Positions 1 to 12,507 are shown, counted from the first letter of the stretch. The stretch: DNA of 64,000 nt from Anisakis pegreffii (GCA_035041965.1 JAPYMA010003059.1:1-64000); one strand, 5' to 3'. Numbers and translations: made by a program. Notes: a model not told the origin generated them from the letters alone.

Positions 1-197
1 TACTTCGTTTCAGTTACGTATTGCTATCTAAGAAGATTCACCGATTGTGTTGACGTGTGTAGCAGTAGTAGCGAACAAGAGTTGAAGCATTATCATCAAC
101 CTTTCAAGCCACCTCATCACGTGCAATAATAAGGAGAATAAGCACAAGAAAATCGATTCGCACAAACACAACAACTAGTAGTAACCGACTAACTCAC

Positions 198-1653
198 TTG
201 ACTTAATTTGGGCGTGTGATGCCGAATAAGCGAACGGTGTAGCTTGTGATGACTCTGAATTGTCTTCTTTTGCTTCACGAAAATATTTGAACCAGAAATG
301 GAATCCTCGATTCTAAACTTTTCTTCATTCATTACTATCTCATACCCACTACCCATTCAACTTTTAATCATTATATCACATTTCTTTCCGTTTCATTCAT
401 TTTTTTCAAAGTCGTTTGTTATGTCAGTAGAATTAATTGAAATTAGTTATCGAGCATTGAGGATCTCATTTCAGTTATGTCTTTTCCATGAAAGTGATGA
501 CAACTGTTCAATAATCAATAATCAGTTGATTCTCAAAAAAAAACGTTTTAAGTTATCTCAGCAATCATGAGCTTCATGAAGCAAAACCTGATCTTGCACA
601 AAATTCGCAATCGCATAAATCAATGATCATTAGTAAGTGAACTCAATCTTAGATAGTTACTAGAGTTAACAGTATATGATAAAAAGCTCCAAAGCTCAGC
701 GGACTTACACATTTTTACTTCGACATGGACTCTTCATGCACTCGAATGAACATAGCTTGAAGTTTTTTTTTGCTTGAAAATAGGACTGATTCCAGTGATC
801 AAATATCCTAATGTTGCAATGCAATCCCTAAATTCTTAACTGCATGACTGCTTGGTACCTGTTTTCGTTCACCGTTTCGAAAGTTTCCTCACGGATAAGT
901 TAGTGACTTGCATCACTCAACAATCAATTATTACTGCTGACAGTTGCTGAGGTACAGTTATCAATATATCCACTCAAACTCACTTTCGACAACTGATTCG
1001 ATCCAGAATGAAATTCCAATATAAAGCCTTTTGTTGAAGAGAGTGAATAAGGAGGAATTGAATCATAGCAAAGTTTATCCAAATGTATCTGCAATTTTGG
1101 CTGATCAATCAATGTCAGATAAATGCTGACAAGTGCTGCTTTTTGTTCGTGTCGCCGTTTTGTAATACTTTATATATGTTGTGATCATTTGTGTTAAATT
1201 CGTCAGCATGAAGTTGTATCGTTTCGTATTTGTTTAATGCGAGCGATAGTTTCATCCTTCTTTGCATCAACGGATCCTTAATAAACTGATTCTAGCGAAT
1301 TTGAATCCATTTTTCCATGTTCTTATTCAGTCTTCAGTGAATAAGGGTCTATTTCACAACATGATATCATAATTCACGCTACAATCCTTCCCTAATTTTT
1401 CAAACGCTGATTACTTTCCTGCAAACAATTTTCCGAAGGGACCGTCATCTTTTTTCTTTGAATGGCACGACTTTATCACACGAAATGATATCATTTTGAA
1501 ATTTAACGTTCATTCTTGATCTATCGATGCATGCATATGTATTCGTGTTTCACAAATTCAACGCTGCCAACACATTCGCAATTGTTTGTGTGGCGTTCAG
1601 TTAATTATACAATTCATTAATTCACATTACGCTAATTCAATACATTCATTCCA

Positions 1654-1713
<60 letters not shown>

Positions 1714-3661
1714 CACGAAAAGAGATTCAAATTCTCTATCAGTCACTTCTTTCGAAATTGGATTGTTAAGAAAAATAACAGGATGTTGTTGGTATCTCTG
1801 GAAACAACCTTTGGATGCATTTGATAAATGTCGATATAATCAGTTGAGCACGAGAATGGTCGAAAATCGAGCAGTTTCAATTTGAGCATTAACTTATGTG
1901 CTTTCCGCATAGGGAAAAAATACGTGCAGTTTGAGTTTGACGGATAATAATGTGGATATTGAGGCGAAAATACGTTCCCTTCGGCAGCTTCGATACTATA
2001 GCGACACGGTTGAATCTCAGTTGCATTCTGATGGAATCGTTCTGAATTTTAGAGAAATATTGATACCTTTACGACATGAGTCAAACACATAGGGTTTTGG
2101 GAATATGCAATCATAATTGCGTATTTGCTCTTCGGATTTGTATTTCTGACATTTTGCTCATTTACGGACATTCCTTATAGCTTTGCGATGTCAGATCCGA
2201 ATTTTGAGACTGACAAGTATTTTTATTGATGCTCGCCCTGCTGAATTCATTTCAAGCAGCACTACATTCAGAGTTTTAATTAATATGCACGACTACCTAT
2301 TCACTGTTCCTTGTCGAGTATCAATGAATGATTCTATTAAGAAATGAGATTAAACAAGAAGAAAATATATATCGCTCCCCTCAGAGAATGATTAACAAAG
2401 ACCAAAATGAAACGATTCCATATTTGGTAGTACTAAGAACAACGAAATTGAGACAAAAGTGCAAATTAACAGTTCATTCCTTTGAAAGATGCTCATTTAA
2501 CGCGCTAATACGTTATAATTTGGAACTACTCGAATCCTATTTATAACACATGTAATACAGCTTATCTCGGTAATGTTTACTCTTAGCGAAATAATGTGCA
2601 ATTTCGATGTTATATTGCTGATTACGAGTGTCTTCTAAGTGATTTGATCGTAACGTTATGGTTCAGTTCCGTGATCTTTATAATGAAATAGTGAGAACGG
2701 GCAAATTCTCGTAATCTTTGTTAACTTACCATTCGAGATGAATTTATGCACACCCTGAAATCCTCTTGTAATGCCGCTGAATTGAACGTGAAAGACGAAA
2801 TGATTTGAGAGTGAAATGAACTTACGACCTGGCTCGATCTGAATGCGAAAATTTTGTTCGGTGTTGTAAGAACAGGCAAAAGCTTTGCTAGCACCATAAG
2901 ATATTATTATAATGCCTATGGCAAAAGCACGCACTTCTGGTATTAATGCACAAATGTATCAGTTCGGCTTGAATTTTCTTAGCACCATCAAAAACCATGA
3001 AAATTGTTTCTATAAACTCTAACTTGATCTTGCTGAATGAACGCTAACATTTTTGTATCATATATTCTTTCGCCACCATATTTTATGATATGCATTCTTA
3101 TAATAATACTAATTTTCAATCGTTTTGTTACTCTGACACTGCTTTTTCCGGATTGGAAACTGATTTAAACACATCGTTTGAATCAAGCGGTCATAAAAAT
3201 TAAGTATATTCCTCTTGCTTCATTCTCAATAATCGTTGATAAAAACTGCTGAGTTCAAAACTCTGTTAATGTGGTTGACAAGCAAATGGAATCCAACCTC
3301 TCTGCCGCAGAATTCGCCACTATATGCAGTATGTTCATCAATTGAGCCATCAGGAATATCATCGAATAACCTCAAAAAATCACCACAACTAAAAACGAGT
3401 GATTGGTCGCCAATCAAAACTTGATCAACTTTACCTTTCTGTACGAGGTGGAAATTCGAATGAGTTAAAGAGGATTTCGATGATATGATCAGCTGGTGCG
3501 ATGAAACTGTAGAGAATGCATGTGCTCGATGAGACTGGTTTGGAACGAGGGTAGTTGGGCGTTTGAAATGAACCACTCACATTGAAATGAATACAAGTGC
3601 AAGTGGCTAATGAACGTGCACTAGCAACAGAGATACTGCTGATGAACGCAAATAGTAACAT
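198..3661 (-). pseudogene. Truncated inverted copy of the CUB-domain (SOL-1-like) gene, exons 1-6
   Basis: By symmetry with the right arm the exons are about 3661-3435, 3388-3298, 2838-2730, 2041-1809, 1088-984 and 312-198. They encode the signal peptide and the first two CUB domains. The copy has the same start codon and splice sites as the intact gene but loses homology at base 26, inside intron 6, so CUB3, CUB4 and the membrane segment are absent. One coding difference is visible: codon 187 is ATG (Met) here and AAG (Lys) in the right copy. If the palindrome is real, this copy could give a truncated secreted product or be non-functional; if the palindrome is an assembly error, the copy does not exist. 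Confidence 0.75.
1657..1711. repeat. (TA)n microsatellite, left arm
   Basis: An uninterrupted TA run in the intron-4 equivalent of the left gene copy. Its mirror at 6438-6492 has an internal C and different flanks: one extra base on one side and five fewer on the other. This is the main length difference between the arms. Confidence 0.95.
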
Positions 3662-4488
3662 GATGAAATAATGCTCTAAATTGAAAATTGATGCATGAAT
3701 ATGGCATCAGCACACAAAACTGATCACAGCATTTCTTGATGGCATTCGGAGCGACTGCGAACCGATTGGATGGATCAGGAACGCCTTTTGGTAGTGCCTA
3801 GTTGACGCTGCTCACTCGGACGTTGTGTTCGGCGAGCTGTTCTTATGTGTGCATGGATGATGATGCAGCAGTAATAGCCAGGCATTCACACATGCAAGAA
3901 AGGCTTAAGGCAATCGATGACTTCTAGAAACACACCAGCATTACCGCCAAATTTTTACAACAACAACGAGTATAGCTTTATCTTTATATACTCTATTTAT
4001 ACTTCTCGATTGTTCGCACTTTTACAGACAGTAATCATATTGGATTATCATTATTATAGTATTATCATTATTATTATTATTATCATTATTATTACCGTTA
4101 TTATTATTCATATGATTACTGTCTGTAAAAGTGCGAACAATCGAGAAGTATAAATAGAGTATATAAAGATAAAGCTATACTCGTTGTTGTTGTAAAAATT
4201 TGGCGGTAATGCTGGTGTGTTTCTAGAAGTCATCGATTGCCTTAAGCCTTTCTTGCATGTGTGAATGCCTGGCTATTACTGCTGCATCATCATCCATGCA
4301 CACATAAGAACAGCTCGCCGAACACAACGTCCGAGTGAGCAGCGTCAACTAGGCACTACCAAAAGGCGTTCCTGATCCATCCAATCGGTTCGCAGTCGCT
4401 CCGAATGCCATCAAGAAATGCTGTGATCAGTTTTGTGTGCTGATGCCATATTCATGCATCAATTTTCAATTTAGAGCATTATTTCATC
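3662..4488. promoter_or_regulatory. Symmetric start region between the two divergent CUB-gene copies
   Basis: These 827 bp lie between the two mirrored start codons and are themselves palindromic apart from the 69-bp spacer. Any promoter or trans-splice signal for the gene is therefore present twice, facing both ways. About 15 bp upstream of the right ATG there is a CAATTTAG acceptor-like site that could take a spliced leader. I see no clear TATA box. Confidence 0.4.
4041..4109. repeat. TTA/ATT-rich spacer at the palindrome centre
   Basis: These 69 bases separate the two arms. They are almost entirely TTA/ATT/ATC triplets, so they could fold or slip. They are the only non-symmetric sequence in the centre of the repeat. 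Whether this is a real hairpin loop or a joining artefact cannot be told from the sequence. Confidence 0.9.
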
Positions 4489-6437
4489 ATGTTACTATTT
4501 GCGTTCATCAGCAGTATCTCTGTTGCTAGTGCACGTTCATTAGCCACTTGCACTTGTATTCATTTCAATGTGAGTGGTTCATTTCAAACGCCCAACTACC
4601 CTCGTTCCAAACCAGTCTCATCGAGCACATGCATTCTCTACAGTTTCATCGCACCAGCTGATCATATCATCGAAATCCTCTTTAACTCATTCGAATTTCC
4701 ACCTCGTACAGAAAGGTAAAGTTGATCAAGTTTTGATTGGCGACCAATCACTCGTTTTTAGTTGTGGTGATTTTTTGAGGTTATTCGATGATATTCCTGA
4801 TGGCTCAATTGATGAACATACTGCATATAGTGGCGAATTCTGCGGCAGAGAGGTTGGATTCCATTTGCTTGTCAACCACATTAACAGAGTTTTGAACTCA
4901 GCAGTTTTTATCAACGATTATTGAGAATGAAGCAAGAGGAATATACTTAATTTTTATGACCGCTTGATTCAAACGATGTGTTTAAATCAGTTTCCAATCC
5001 GGAAAAAGCAGTGTCAGAGTAACAAAACGATTGAAAATTAGTATTATTATAAGAATGCATATCATAAAATATGGTGGCGAAAGAATATATGATACAAAAA
5101 TGTTAGCGTTCATTCAGCAAGATCAAGTTAGAGTTTATAGAAACAATTTTCATGGTTTTTGATGGTGCTAAGAAAATTCAAGCCGAACTGATACATTTGT
5201 GCATTAATACCAGAAGTGCGTGCTTTTGCCATAGGCATTATAATAATATCTTATGGTGCTAGCAAAGCTTTTGCCTGTTCTTACAACACCGAACAAAATT
5301 TTCGCATTCAGATCGAGCCAGGTCGTAAGTTCATTTCACTCTCAAATCATTTCGTCTTTCACGTTCAATTCAGCGGCATTACAAGAGGATTTCAGGGTGT
5401 GCATAAATTCATCTCGAATGGTAAGTTAACAAAGATTACGAGAATTTGCCCGTTCTCACTATTTCATTATAAAGATCACGGAACTGAACCATAACGTTAC
5501 GATCAAATCACTTAGAAGACACTCGTAATCAGCAATATAACATCGAAATTGCACATTATTTCGCTAAGAGTAAACATTACCGAGATAAGCTGTATTACAT
5601 GTGTTATAAATAGGATTCGAGTAGTTCCAAATTATAACGTATTAGCGCGTTAAATGAGCATCTTTCAAAGGAATGAACTGTTAATTTGCACTTTTGTCTC
5701 AATTTCGTTGTTCTTAGTACTACCAAATATGGAATCGTTTCATTTTGGTCTTTGTTAATCATTCTCTGAGGGGAGCGATATATATTTTCTTCTTGTTTAA
5801 TCTCATTTCTTAATAGAATCATTCATTGATACTCGACAAGGAACAGTGAATAGGTAGTCGTGCATATTAATTAAAACTCTGAATGTAGTGCTGCTTGAAA
5901 TGAATTCAGCAGGGCGAGCATCAATAAAAATACTTGTCAGTCTCAAAATTCGGATCTGACATCGCAAAGCTATAAGGAATGTCCGTAAATGAGCAAAATG
6001 TCAGAAATACAAATCCGAAGAGCAAATACGCAATTATGATTGCATATTCCCAAAACCCTATGTGTTTGACTCATGTCGTAAAGGTATCAATATTTCTCTA
6101 AAATTCAGAACGATTCCATCAGAATGCAACTGAGATTCAACCGTGTCGCTATAGTATCGAAGCTGCCGAAGGGAACGTATTTTCGCCTCAATATCCACAT
6201 TATTATCCGTCAAACTCAAACTGCACGTATTTTTTCCCTAAGCGGAAAGCACATAAGTTAATGCTCAAATTGAAACTGCTCGATTTTCGACCATTCTCGT
6301 GCTCAACTGATTATATCGACATTTATCAAATGCATCCAAAGGTTGTTTCCAGAGATACCAACAACATCCTGTTATTTTTCTTAACAATCCAATTTCGAAA
6401 GAAGTGACTGATAGAGAATTTGAATCTCGTGTCAATT

Positions 6438-6496
<59 letters not shown>

Positions 6497-8125
6497 TAGG
6501 AATGAATGTATTGAATTAGCGTAATGTGAATTAATGAATTGTATAATTAACTGAACGCCACACAAACAATTGCGAATGTGTTGGCAGCGTTGAATTTGTG
6601 AAACACGAATACATATGCATGCATCGATAGATCAAGAATGAACGTTAAATTTCAAAATGATATCATTTCGTGTGATAAAGTCGTGCCATTCAAAGAAAAA
6701 AGATGACGGTCCCTTCGGAAAATTGTTTGCAGGAAAGTAATCAGCGTTTGAAAAATTAGGGAAGGATTGTAGCGTGAATTATGATATCATGTTGTGAAAT
6801 AGACCCTTATTCACTGAAGACTGAATAAGAACATGGAAAAATGGATTCAAATTCGCTAGAATCAGTTTATTAAGGATCCGTTGATGCAAAGAAGGATGAA
6901 ACTATCGCTCGCATTAAACAAATACGAAACGATACAACTTCATGCTGACGAATTTAACACAAATGATCACAACATATATAAAGTATTACAAAACGGCGAC
7001 ACGAACAAAAAGCAGCACTTGTCAGCATTTATCTGACATTGATTGATCAGCCAAAATTGCAGATACATTTGGATAAACTTTGCTATGATTCAATTCCTCC
7101 TTATTCACTCTCTTCAACAAAAGGCTTTATATTGGAATTTCATTCTGGATCGAATCAGTTGTCGAAAGTGAGTTTGAGTGGATATATTGATAACTGTACC
7201 TCAGCAACTGTCAGCAGTAATAATTGATTGTTGAGTGATGCAAGTCACTAACTTATCCGTGAGGAAACTTTCGAAACGGTGAACGAAAACAGGTACCAAG
7301 CAGTCATGCAGTTAAGAATTTAGGGATTGCATTGCAACATTAGGATATTTGATCACTGGAATCAGTCCTATTTTCAAGCAAAAAAAAACTTCAAGCTATG
7401 TTCATTCGAGTGCATGAAGAGTCCATGTCGAAGTAAAAATGTGTAAGTCCGCTGAGCTTTGGAGCTTTTTATCATATACTGTTAACTCTAGTAACTATCT
7501 AAGATTGAGTTCACTTACTAATGATCATTGATTTATGCGATTGCGAATTTTGTGCAAGATCAGGTTTTGCTTCATGAAGCTCATGATTGCTGAGATAACT
7601 TAAAACGTTTTTTTTTGAGAATCAACTGATTATTGATTATTGAACAGTTGTCATCACTTTCATGGAAAAGACATAACTGAAATGAGATCCTCAATGCTCG
7701 ATAACTAATTTCAATTAATTCTACTGACATAACAAACGACTTTGAAAAAAATGAATGAAACGGAAAGAAATGTGATATAATGATTAAAAGTTGAATGGGT
7801 AGTGGGTATGAGATAGTAATGAATGAAGAAAAGTTTAGAATCGAGGATTCCATTTCTGGTTCAAATATTTTCGTGAAGCAAAAGAAGACAATTCAGAGTC
7901 ATCACAAGCTACACCGTTCGCTTATTCGGCATCACACGCCCAAATTAAGTCAAGTGAGTTAGTCGGTTACTACTAGTTGTTGTGTTTGTGCGAATCGATT
8001 TTCTTGTGCTTATTCTCCTTATTATTGCACGTGATGAGGTGGCTTGAAAGGTTGATGATAATGCTTCAACTCTTGTTCGCTACTACTGCTACACACGTCA
8101 ACACAATCGGTGAATCTTCTTAGAT
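4110..8125 (-). repeat. Right arm of the large inverted repeat
   Basis: This arm is the reverse complement of 26-4040. It contains exons 1-6 of the intact CUB-domain gene on the plus strand. It ends 172 bp into intron 6 (7954-8636), so the breakpoint lies in non-coding DNA and the gene carries on into unique sequence. Confidence 0.97.
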
Positions 8126-11100
8126 TTATGATGCTATTATAGTAATGTTGCATTCACCTATTGTTTTTCAGCACCTCATCTCTGAATTACGACTAGTCTT
8201 CTCATCTCTTCCTTCTCGTCTCTTCCATTAACAAGCCTTGTTTGCTGACTATAAGGAAAACTCGTTGAAATATTCCAGCCTTCATCGGTTCCCTATTGCT
8301 GACGCAATAAAATTACTTACATTTTGTGATGAGGAAGTTGAAGTGATGAAATATCTCACCAAATCCAATTACAATTAGTTGATATCTAAATTAGTGCCTT
8401 TTTATGGTTTTGTTCGATGAGTCTGAACAAAAATTTGCACAAAAGTCGCGCTCATATCCATTGTTTTTTCTATGTCAACAAATTTTCGCATTATTTTGTT
8501 GTCAATGAGTGTTGAGTAGAATTAAGTTTCAAATGAAGTTCATCCAAAAGAGTTCACGAAGAAGTATAGATATATAAACCTCTACTTCGACAAAATCAAC
8601 TGTATTTTGTTCAGAGTGATGAATATTAAATTACAGAGTCGTTATGTCCTGTTCGAATAACATCTCCTTCAATGAACACGGGACCGAATGCGATCAGTTC
8701 CGCGCAGATGGGTATCATAAATTCGTCGATATATTCTTTCAACGATGAGCCATTCAAATGCCAATTTATTTTTATGGGCAGCGGTAATGAACGAGTGCAT
8801 ATCACATTTTTACAATTCAATCTATTTGATAGGCTTCATAATTCGGAAAACTCCTCAATGAGGCTAGTTCATTCGATATTCAACTCTATTCAGTGTTTTA
8901 TATTTTTTCCGTGATGCGAGAATACTTCACTTACACAAAATCGAGGCAATTCGATATGTATATAATTGTGTTAATAAGGAGTTGCTCTTATGCATCCTCT
9001 TTTGTGAGACTGACTATGAGATTCGTAAAATGAACTTAAGTGATAAAATTTACATTATTGCTGAAAATTTCTTGTGATCATGCAATAATCAGATTTGATG
9101 CCACGGTGTATAGATTTAGATGTGATCAAATGGATCATGTAACTGCTCATATTCTTATTGGTACACGAATGTCTCGCATTGATGATTTTTGTGGCTCAGA
9201 AACACCACCAAAATTGATGTCAACAAAGAATTTAATGACACTTGAGTACGTCGTTCGATCGACCAAATCGTTACGCAAAATGACACCTTCGAAGGAACAT
9301 TACGGATTCGTTATACAATACGAATTCCGTACTGATCTTGGTCTTTCAGCAATGAATGCTGACAGAAATTATGATCATGGTTTGTTCAAGTGTCCTTACA
9401 ATAGTTGTTTCAGTATGGCATGCTTGTACAATATGACATTCGCAATACATTTGTCATTCGCGCTACATTTTAAATGAACTCTTTCTTCATGTATGGGACT
9501 TGAATGCAATAATAAGATGAATGCAATTTCATGGCAGTTAGTAGTTCTTACAGATGAATCGGTATGAAGTTTTCAGCATAATACTTAGAGATGTTCGCTG
9601 AACTAACGACAGTGTGTCAAATGCCATCTACAAATTAGAGTGGTATTTGAATACCACTCTGATTGACGAATTCACACTACTCAGCCTTCGATCTCATCGC
9701 TAAATATTTTGCGTTATGAATTTGACAATTTCAGTATGCTACTATGTATTCAATTCATCAAGACACTCATATGGCAGCATTTTTTCACCCAATCATCCGG
9801 GTTATTATCCTCGCAACATTGATTGTCATTATGTTTTTCATGGTAGCGAAAAAGAAATCGTTGTTATACATTTTGAATATTTCGATGTCGAAGGATTTGC
9901 AACGTTTGTTAGAATTTCATTTTCGTTTTCTCTATTACAAAGCCTTTTTTGAAGCTTCCATGGATTGTGAAACTCGTTTGCTTTTGACAGGAAACGTTTC
10001 CGAATTAAAGTGTTATGGAATGGGGATTATTTGAAGCGTGAAAAGGCATGAAAAATCACATCATTAGAACACCATCATCACTATTCAATTTTTATTGTCT
10101 TGCCATCTGATAACGACTGTTTAGTCTTTAAAAAGTGACCATAATCTATTTTTGATGAAGTAATAAAGTAAGTGCTGTCTAGGTTATAAGCTTCTGGTGA
10201 GCTTTTCTTTTCTGCCGTGAAACTTTCTGCTCTTCCTGCTGAATTATCTGCTCACTCGTTCTTTTTAGTTGTTCTTTTCCATACCTTTTCGAGAATTCGA
10301 ATTGTACAGCCTTTCTACCCTGCACAAATAACGGCATGAATTTTGTTCTGCGCGTTCATATTTCAAAGTTTTTCTGCACAGTTTCTCTGTTTTAAGTCTT
10401 AAAGCTACGTTGTAATACTCCAAATTGAAAGTACAGAAATGTAACATAGAAAGAAGCGTTTAGCGGGACATGGATTCAAATGAAACAAATTCAAATGAAT
10501 ATTGCAGCATCATTTATCTTAATTCAGATGTGACGATAGTACACATAGTGACTATGTGCTCTTCAGTAACTATCAAACGCATGACCGTACCAATAGACGG
10601 TATTGCGGTAAAGTGCGACCACATCATTCGATTATCAGCGAATCAAATTATTTTCGAATGATATTCAAATCAAACGATATTTTCGATGCCACCGGATTTT
10701 TTGCTCACTATCAATTCATTACTCAACGTTTGTAAATCTGTTGTTTACCTCATCGATTACTTGATAGCCTGATATTCTTGATATTCTTTATTCGTTATTG
10801 TGTTAATTCTTGAGCAACTTTTTGACCTTCAGATACTACGTTTTCCATAGATTGACTTATAAATGAGACGCAAAAAGCTTCCTAAATATCACTTATCTAT
10901 CTTAAAATTTGTTCGTTCAATACAGCAGTTTTGTTATAATTAGTGCATTATCACGTTGAATACTACGTAGAGTTTTCAGTTGAGAATTTTTCGCTTCCGA
11001 AACGTATTTTATCTACATTCAAACTAAATTAATCCGACAGCATACTAGGGGCTGTTATTTGATTTTATATAGCATTAGCATCATTGTGAAACTAATGCAA

Positions 11101-11379
11101 AATTGCGAGCAAAAAAACGCTTTCTACAGAGACTTCTCAAATAAATCAAGTGAAAATAACGAGTGCATCGACGGATATGTATAATTCAAAATGTACTTGG
11201 CTAATTGCAACATTACTTTTGCTCCGCATCTTCAGGTTTGTTAAAGGGAATAATTTTTTTTCGGTGTTGATCTGTTGTGTCGTTTCAGCAGTTCGTTAGG
11301 TAAATTGATAGAGCCCAAAATCGTTTCAATTATCGCAAATCCTTTCCGATCATCCGTTTCTGTATTGCAAACTCTATAG
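4489..11379 (+). CDS. Four-CUB-domain type I membrane protein, SOL-1-like
   Basis: Twelve exons join in frame to 633 aa: 4489-4715, 4762-4852, 5312-5420, 6109-6341, 7063-7167, 7839-7953, 8637-8832, 9120-9379, 9735-9903, 10528-10727, 11130-11235, 11289-11379. The protein starts with a signal peptide ([15 protein letters not shown]). Four CUB domains follow at about 23-142, 150-270, 294-420 and 446-568, each with the family's N-P-x-Y-P, F-C-G or Y-C-G, and G-F-x-x-x-Y/F features. After these come one short hydrophobic segment (about 591-603) and a roughly 30-residue tail. Four CUBs, one membrane span and a short tail is the layout of C. elegans SOL-1, an auxiliary subunit of GLR-1-type glutamate receptors, but orthology is inferred from architecture only. 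Introns 8-11 use GTTTGT donors. Intron 7 fits best with a GC donor at 8833; a GT at about 8890 would add ~20 residues. Exons 1-6 lie in the palindrome. Confidence 0.87.
6438..6492. repeat. (TA)n microsatellite, right arm
   Basis: TA run within intron 4 of the intact CUB-domain gene, the mirror of 1657-1711. It is interrupted by a C near 6446. Confidence 0.95.
9637..9660. repeat. Short perfect hairpin in CUB-gene intron 8
   Basis: An 11-bp arm (AGAGTGGTATT) is followed by TG and then its exact reverse complement. It lies in the intron between exons 8 and 9. Its function is unknown; it may be the remnant of a small inverted-repeat element. Confidence 0.7.
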
Positions 11380-11823
11380 GTAATTATGTTTCAGGTGAGG
11401 AACGAACTACGCTCTACAGTAACGCATCAAACTCTTGATTGGATTTGTGTGTTCATTTAATAGCTAAAAACAGTATAATACCAACCAAATGCTTGTAGAA
11501 GATAATGTGAAATTGATTCAAGACGAACAACGATTATGCGATTGGATCAGTTTCATGAATTTCATTTTGATATAACATTGTTAAAAATCGATTCTTGCAA
11601 ATCACTTCAACGACTCACTGCTTGTTAATTACTCATATTAACTGTTATTTACTGAGTTCAAATAATTTCATCGTTTACTGCCATTTACATATATTGTGTT
11701 ATTCCACATTCTACCTCGTCTTCACTTTAATCGATTTTTAAATGAGTGGAAAATGTGAAAAAAGTGTTGCTATAAATTACTCCAATAGAGTAAATTATTC
11801 ACAACACTTAAATTAGCATAGTG

Positions 11824-12507
11824 CAGTGGTTCTCATAAGGGGTAAATTACCCCCTGGGTGATAATTTGAGGGTGCACCGTCGATGAACTAATACGTCATG
11901 TAATTGTCATGTTATGATGGAACGCCGTTGCAATGGTGTTTTCCATTTGGACATCTAAATGCAACACTTTAAACTCTCCTGATAACACTCTTCTTCATCC
12001 TATTTTCTGGCTATCTTTACCTCGTCTAGGCCTGAACAAAAGTCAGTTTGAAGTAAACACAGGTATTTCTTACGTTCTTTAATATACTGGCTGATATCGT
12101 CTCTCATGAACTGATTGAGTTTTTTGGTGCGGCAGTAAAGATCATTGGTTTAAAGCGAAACAAGCAAGTATTCCTGAATTCATCCATTATTATTATTCGG
12201 TTGCACTGAGAAATTTTAGTAAGTTCTTTAATTACCGTGTACAATTGGGATTTTGGTTCGTGAATGAATTTTGTGGACGAAGTGACTGCTCAGTTGTGTC
12301 ATATGTATGTAATTTGTGAATTAGGCTGTGGTGGACGTGTTGTGGGATTCTAGATTGGAAATTACTTAGGCATGCTGTTGTTTTTAAGCGTCTTCCAAGA
12401 TTGCATTCATGGAAGCAGTAAGTTCCTGTAGCAAGGAGGGAGGGGGTAATGATGGCCTCTCAGACCATCGAAAGAGGCAATGGAGTTCCCGAACATGAGA
12501 ACCACTA
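11824..12507. mobile_element. hAT-like non-autonomous DNA transposon
   Basis: The left end reads CAGTGGTTCTCAT and the right end is its inverted partner ATGAGAACCACT, giving a 12-bp terminal inverted repeat with one end base changed. The left subterminal part has the GGGGTAAATTACCCCC stretch common next to CAGTGGTTCTCA termini of hAT elements. There is no transposase frame, so a deleted, non-autonomous copy of about 0.68 kb is likely. An 8-bp target duplication is not clear, which suggests an old insertion. Confidence 0.6.

Larger units (their letters stand above)
26..4040 (+). repeat. Left arm of a large inverted repeat
   Basis: Bases 26-4040 are the reverse complement of 4110-8125. Paired coordinates sum to 8151 in the outer part and 8150 in the inner part; the shift falls at the TA microsatellite near 1657-1711. 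Homology begins at base 26: the 25 bases before it do not match what follows 8125. The arm carries a minus-strand copy of exons 1-6 of the CUB-domain gene. I saw one substitution (1909 against 6241) and a small cluster of indels at the microsatellite; the rest that I compared is identical. Confidence 0.97.

Noticed and set aside
3917..4153. Open frame across the palindrome centre
   Set aside because: It is formed by the TTA spacer and arm ends, with isoleucine runs from the repeat and no protein features.
5216..5494. Exon 3 of the CUB gene starting at the open frame's first codon
   Set aside because: An acceptor TTTTCGCATTCAG at 5311 gives the right phase and a compact CUB domain; the upstream part is intron.
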